Shown here in pieces: positions 60,864 to 64,000 of a DNA stretch of 64,000 bases; within the stretch, counting starts at the first letter, position 1, and every line of letters begins with the position of its first letter. The notes beneath the pieces were generated by a model. It saw nothing but the letters and a program-made list of their open reading frames with translations. It was not told the DNA's origin and did no database searches. The stretch comes from Chrysogorgia sp. JL179-B06. Its lineage: Eukaryota; Cnidaria; Anthozoa; Scleralcyonacea; Chrysogorgiidae. The stretch lies in the NCBI GenBank assembly GCA_035772405.1, contig JAYKKM010000472.1, positions 1,319,501 to 1,383,500 of the forward strand, read 5' to 3'. A program made the translations under genes and the position numbers.

Positions 60864-62800
60864 TAAACACTAATGAATGCATGAAATGTAGAAAAGTTAA
60901 AGCTGTCCTAAGGTACCACACACCAAATAAAAAGAAAGAACCAGAATCATATTTCCATCATTTACTTATGCTTTATTATCCATGGCGAGATGAAACTAAT
61001 TTAATTGCCTCAGATCAAACATATACAACAAAGTTCTATGAACCTGATGTTCAAGGTATTGTTGAGCACAACAGAGCAATATTCGAACCAGATGCAGATG
61101 CTATTAGCGAGGCTTTTGAAGTACTGAAATCCAACCAAGGTAATATTCTCCGTTCATTTGATTCGATTAATGATCAAGAAAATTCAGATTTGCAAAGTAA
61201 TATGCAAGATGACTCATTACCACATGAATCATTCAATGAACAATTACCATCCCATTTTGATCCAGCACAATCTAATCAGCATACTTCTCCTGGAGTGATT
61301 ACTTCTTACAACAGACCAACAGACATATCTGATGATATATTATGTCAAACTGTAAGGTCCTTGAACGTTGAGCAACGTCATGCATATGATACATTTCTCT
61401 CATGGTGTCGCAATACAATGAAAAACATGAACAGTTTAAAACCTGTTGAAATAGAACCACTCTATCTTTTCTTAACTGGTGGTGGAGGTGCTGGAAAGAG
61501 TCACTTGATTAAAACAATATACCATACAGCAGTTAAAACTTTTAGACATCCTCCGATTAACCCTGAATTACCAACAGTACTTCTTATGGCATCAACAGGT
61601 GTTGTAGCAATAAATATTGATGGAACAACAATTAATACTGGTCTTGCTATACCTATAGAAGCTGGCGATAATGTACCTGCAATGTCAGATCAAAGGAAAA
61701 CACTGTTAAGACCAACACTAGCTGACTTAAAGCTAATAATAATTGATGAAATTTCTATGGTTGGAAATACTACCTTACTTCATATTCACCAAAGATTAAA
61801 AGATATATTTGCTACCACAAGTTCTCTGCTATTTGCAGGAATTTCAATTATAGTTGTGGGTGATCTATGCCAACTTCCACCAATACGTAAGAGATTTGTA
61901 TTTGATTCTTTGCCATCCATGGTATGTCTTTAAAATGATAGAACTTACTGAAATCATGAGACAAAAAAATGACCAAACATTTATTGAACTTTTAAACAGA
62001 GTAAGGACTGCTAGTCAAACAGAAGATGATATTAGGACAATACAGTCAAGATCAATTACCCCATGTGATCCTAATTATCCATCAGATGCACTCCATATCT
62101 GGGCTGAAAATTCACCTGTTGATGGACATAATAAAAACAAACTAGAAGAACTTTCTGGATCGTTATTCACTCTTAAAGCTAAAGATCAATATCCAACAAA
62201 TGTAAAGAAACAAGATATTGATAGAGTACTAGCAAGAAGTCGATCTGAAACAGGTGGACTTGGTTATGTAATTCTGATTAAAGAAGGAGCTAGAGTAATG
62301 CTTACATCAAATATCAGTATTGGAGATAGACTTATTAATGGACAAATGGGAACTGTATTTAAAATTGATGTGAATCAAAATACCCAAATACCAACTGTTC
62401 TATACATAAAATTTGATGACCAAAATGCTGGTAAAGACTTAATTAACATTTGTGGCAAACCTTTTGCAAGAGAAAATAAAGTAGTTCCTATTGAACCTGT
62501 ACTAGCAAAGATCAAAATAAGACCTGGTAAAGCATCTTCTCCAGAAATACAGAGAGTACAATTTCCTGTTACACTTGCTTGGGCATGTACTATACATAAG
62601 GTTCAAGGTCTGACACTTGAAAAAGTTGTATTCAGTTCTGAATTAATAAAACAGAGAGCATTTAACTATGGACAAGTTTATGTTGCCTTAAGCCATGCAA
62701 CTTCTTTACATGGTCTGTATATTTTAGGACAAATTGAGGCTAAACATATTAAAGCAAACCCTAAAGTTCTTGAAGAATACCAAAGACTACAAAATGAATG
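60839..62800 (+). pseudogene. Helentron B Pif1-like helicase, frameshifted
   Basis: Walker A GGGGAGKSHLIK is near 61482, Walker B LIIIDEISMVG near 61735, VVGDLCQLPPI near 61855, and AWACTIHKVQGLTLEKVVF near 62577. About 23 bases present in copy A are missing near 61905, shifting the frame between the motif-III region and the C-terminal half. In the last motif the usual Arg of ALSRAT is His (ALSHATS), another sign of decay, since that Arg contacts ATP in this family. Confidence 0.9.
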
Positions 62801-62839
62801 TACTGTTCCACATTTAACAAATGTTCTGCAAGACACCTC

Positions 62840-63488
62840 CAATGTTTTGACTATATCACTATTAAATATAAGATCTCTCAGAAAGCATAGCATTGATATC
62901 AAATATGATTCAAGAATTTTCAATAGTGACATCATAGCTCTTACTGAAACTCAATTATTACCCCAAGATTCTGATGAAGAAATAGTCAATAATCTCATTC
63001 CATTTAAACTTCACCATCAAGATCACAATACTGATAAATATTCAAGTATGGCACTGTGCACAAAGAATAGTGTAGAAATTAGACAATGTGAATATGTTTC
63101 ATCAATAAATGCACTAAAATTTGACCTGGTCAATACTCAATCACAAGAATTAAAAACCTTTCTTTTGCTGTATCGAAAACAAGCCTCTAACATCACACAA
63201 TATGTAGATTGTCTAAGGTACATATTTGATAGTTATACAATTGACATGATTCTTGGTGACTTTAATATTAATTACTTGAATGACGATCAAGTACACCCAC
63301 TAAAATATTTAATGGAATCTTTTAATTATACTCAGATTGTAACAAAACCTACATTTATTTCTTCTGGCAGCTTATTAGATCATGTGTATGTTAGACCGAC
63401 AGTATTCCAAATAATAGACAATTACATTCTAAATGTGTATTACTCTGATCATGATGCTATTAAAATCACGGTAAAATATTGTAACTAG
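62840..63488 (+). CDS. Helentron B endonuclease domain
   Basis: In the same frame as the C-terminal helicase half. It reads LTISLLNIRSLRKH, DIIALTETQL, MILGDFNINYL, LLDHVYVRPT and YYSDHDAIKITV. These are the ordered motifs of the exonuclease-endonuclease-phosphatase fold, including Asn, Glu, the GDFN pair and SDH. It is about 210 residues and complete to its stop. As in other Helentrons it is fused behind the helicase. It resembles LINE endonucleases and may have been acquired from one. Confidence 0.88.
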
Positions 63489-64000
63489 AAAATATCTCTG
63501 TCTCATTAATTAAAAGAATGAATTATTTTAAATTTATATTGTAAATTATTAATAATTGTAAACCTGTATAATATTAGTTAGCATGAACAATGAAAAATAT
63601 TGTGCCATGCCTGAGACGGCATGTGGTTCAACCATGCAAGGGGGGAGGGATTAGTGGGACACTTGGACAACCCAAGCCATGCAAGGGACAGCACATAATG
63701 TAAGTAAAAATATATATTGAATCTAACTATCCTCCAAAGTTCCTACAGTGGGCATGCAGTACATTAAGCTGACATGCATGTAACTAATTGCTTTTTAACG
63801 TACTTATCTTCTCTCTGTTTCATGTTTTAGACAAACTTAAAGATCTGGTACAATAATGAAAATCCAGCAGCAATACTCAATTTAATACATGGCCATGAAA
63901 TGGATTGTGATATTTAATACTCTGGTCATAAATGACTTCATAACATAACATTTCTGATATTTCTGAAGGACCGAACTCTAATAACACTGCTGTTTGAAGT
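63489..64000 (+). other. Helentron B 3' region with spliced exon and tail
   Basis: After the stop there is AT-rich sequence and a GGGGGGAGGG run near 63640. The shared block CACTTGGACAACCCAAGCCATGCAAGGGAC follows, with a GTAAGT donor near 63701 and a TTCATGTTTTAG acceptor near 63830. The first tail repeat (TTAATACTCTGGT, near 63914) follows. The window ends inside the element. Confidence 0.55.

Larger units (their letters stand above)
54900..64000 (+). mobile_element. Helentron copy B
   Basis: Same family and orientation as copy A, with a longer 5' part: an N-terminal ORF, 2A-like motif, OTU protease, 19-residue repeats, zinc ribbon, DUF6570-like domain, Rep, Pif1 helicase and endonuclease. 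The 3' exon and intron match copy A at 29440-29650, and the tail runs off the window end. The exact 5' end is not visible. Frameshifts near 59550, 59815 and 61905 inactivate it. Confidence 0.88.

Overview
This is animal nuclear DNA, not a microbial or organelle replicon. It is AT-rich, genes are interrupted by GT-AG introns, and almost every recognisable protein belongs to a transposable element. The mix of families (Polinton/Maverick, OTU- and endonuclease-bearing Helentrons, Crypton/DIRS-type tyrosine recombinase, P2X7-C-terminal-like zinc protein, hAT-derived proteins, CR1-like LINE) is typical of cnidarians and some other aquatic invertebrates such as sponges and bivalves. I favour a cnidarian but cannot prove it.

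Layout. 1-9252: decayed remains, namely a tyrosine-recombinase pseudogene, inverted repeats, a two-exon P2X7-C-like gene, an LTR with PBS and partial Gypsy gag, Penelope/LINE scraps and an unidentified decayed gene. 9253-22342: a nearly complete ~13.1 kb Polinton with ~0.22 kb terminal inverted repeats. Rightward it carries polB, a small zinc finger, the packaging ATPase and two conserved proteins. Leftward it carries a GRF zinc-finger protein, a Bcl-2-like protein, a chromodomain integrase, penton-like and pVI-like proteins, the major capsid protein and an adenain-like protease. The two gene blocks converge on a shared poly(A) palindrome at 16.5 kb. 22343 to ~32.7 kb: Helentron copy A, cut at its 5' side by the Polinton. 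32.9-44.3 kb: MITEs, a hAT-type element (34411-40209) holding a minisatellite that is itself split by a CR1-like LINE, an OB-fold protein, a PHD-finger exon, and a second Polinton end with tandem Bcl-2-like genes. 45.2-53.2 kb: a hAT-derived gene, a HECT/G2E3-like gene fragment, a short hAT-type element and a truncated Tc1-like element. 54.9-64.0 kb: Helentron copy B, same family and orientation as copy A, with a 2A-like motif, OTU protease, 19-residue repeats, Rep, Pif1 helicase and endonuclease.

How the parts work together. The Polinton genes form a self-replicating, virus-like set: protein-primed polymerase and integrase for copying and insertion; capsid, penton, pVI-like protein, protease and ATPase for a particle; the Bcl-2-like protein as a candidate blocker of host cell death. 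The Helentron genes form a rolling-circle replication-transposition set. Both Helentron copies and the Polinton carry frameshifts, so none is intact as read here.

The most notable signal is the Bcl-2-like gene, present in the main Polinton and twice more in a separate Polinton remnant. Next come the stop/start overlaps that chain the Polinton capsid genes, spliceosomal introns in polB, and the 2A motif plus higher-order 57-bp repeat in the Helentron.
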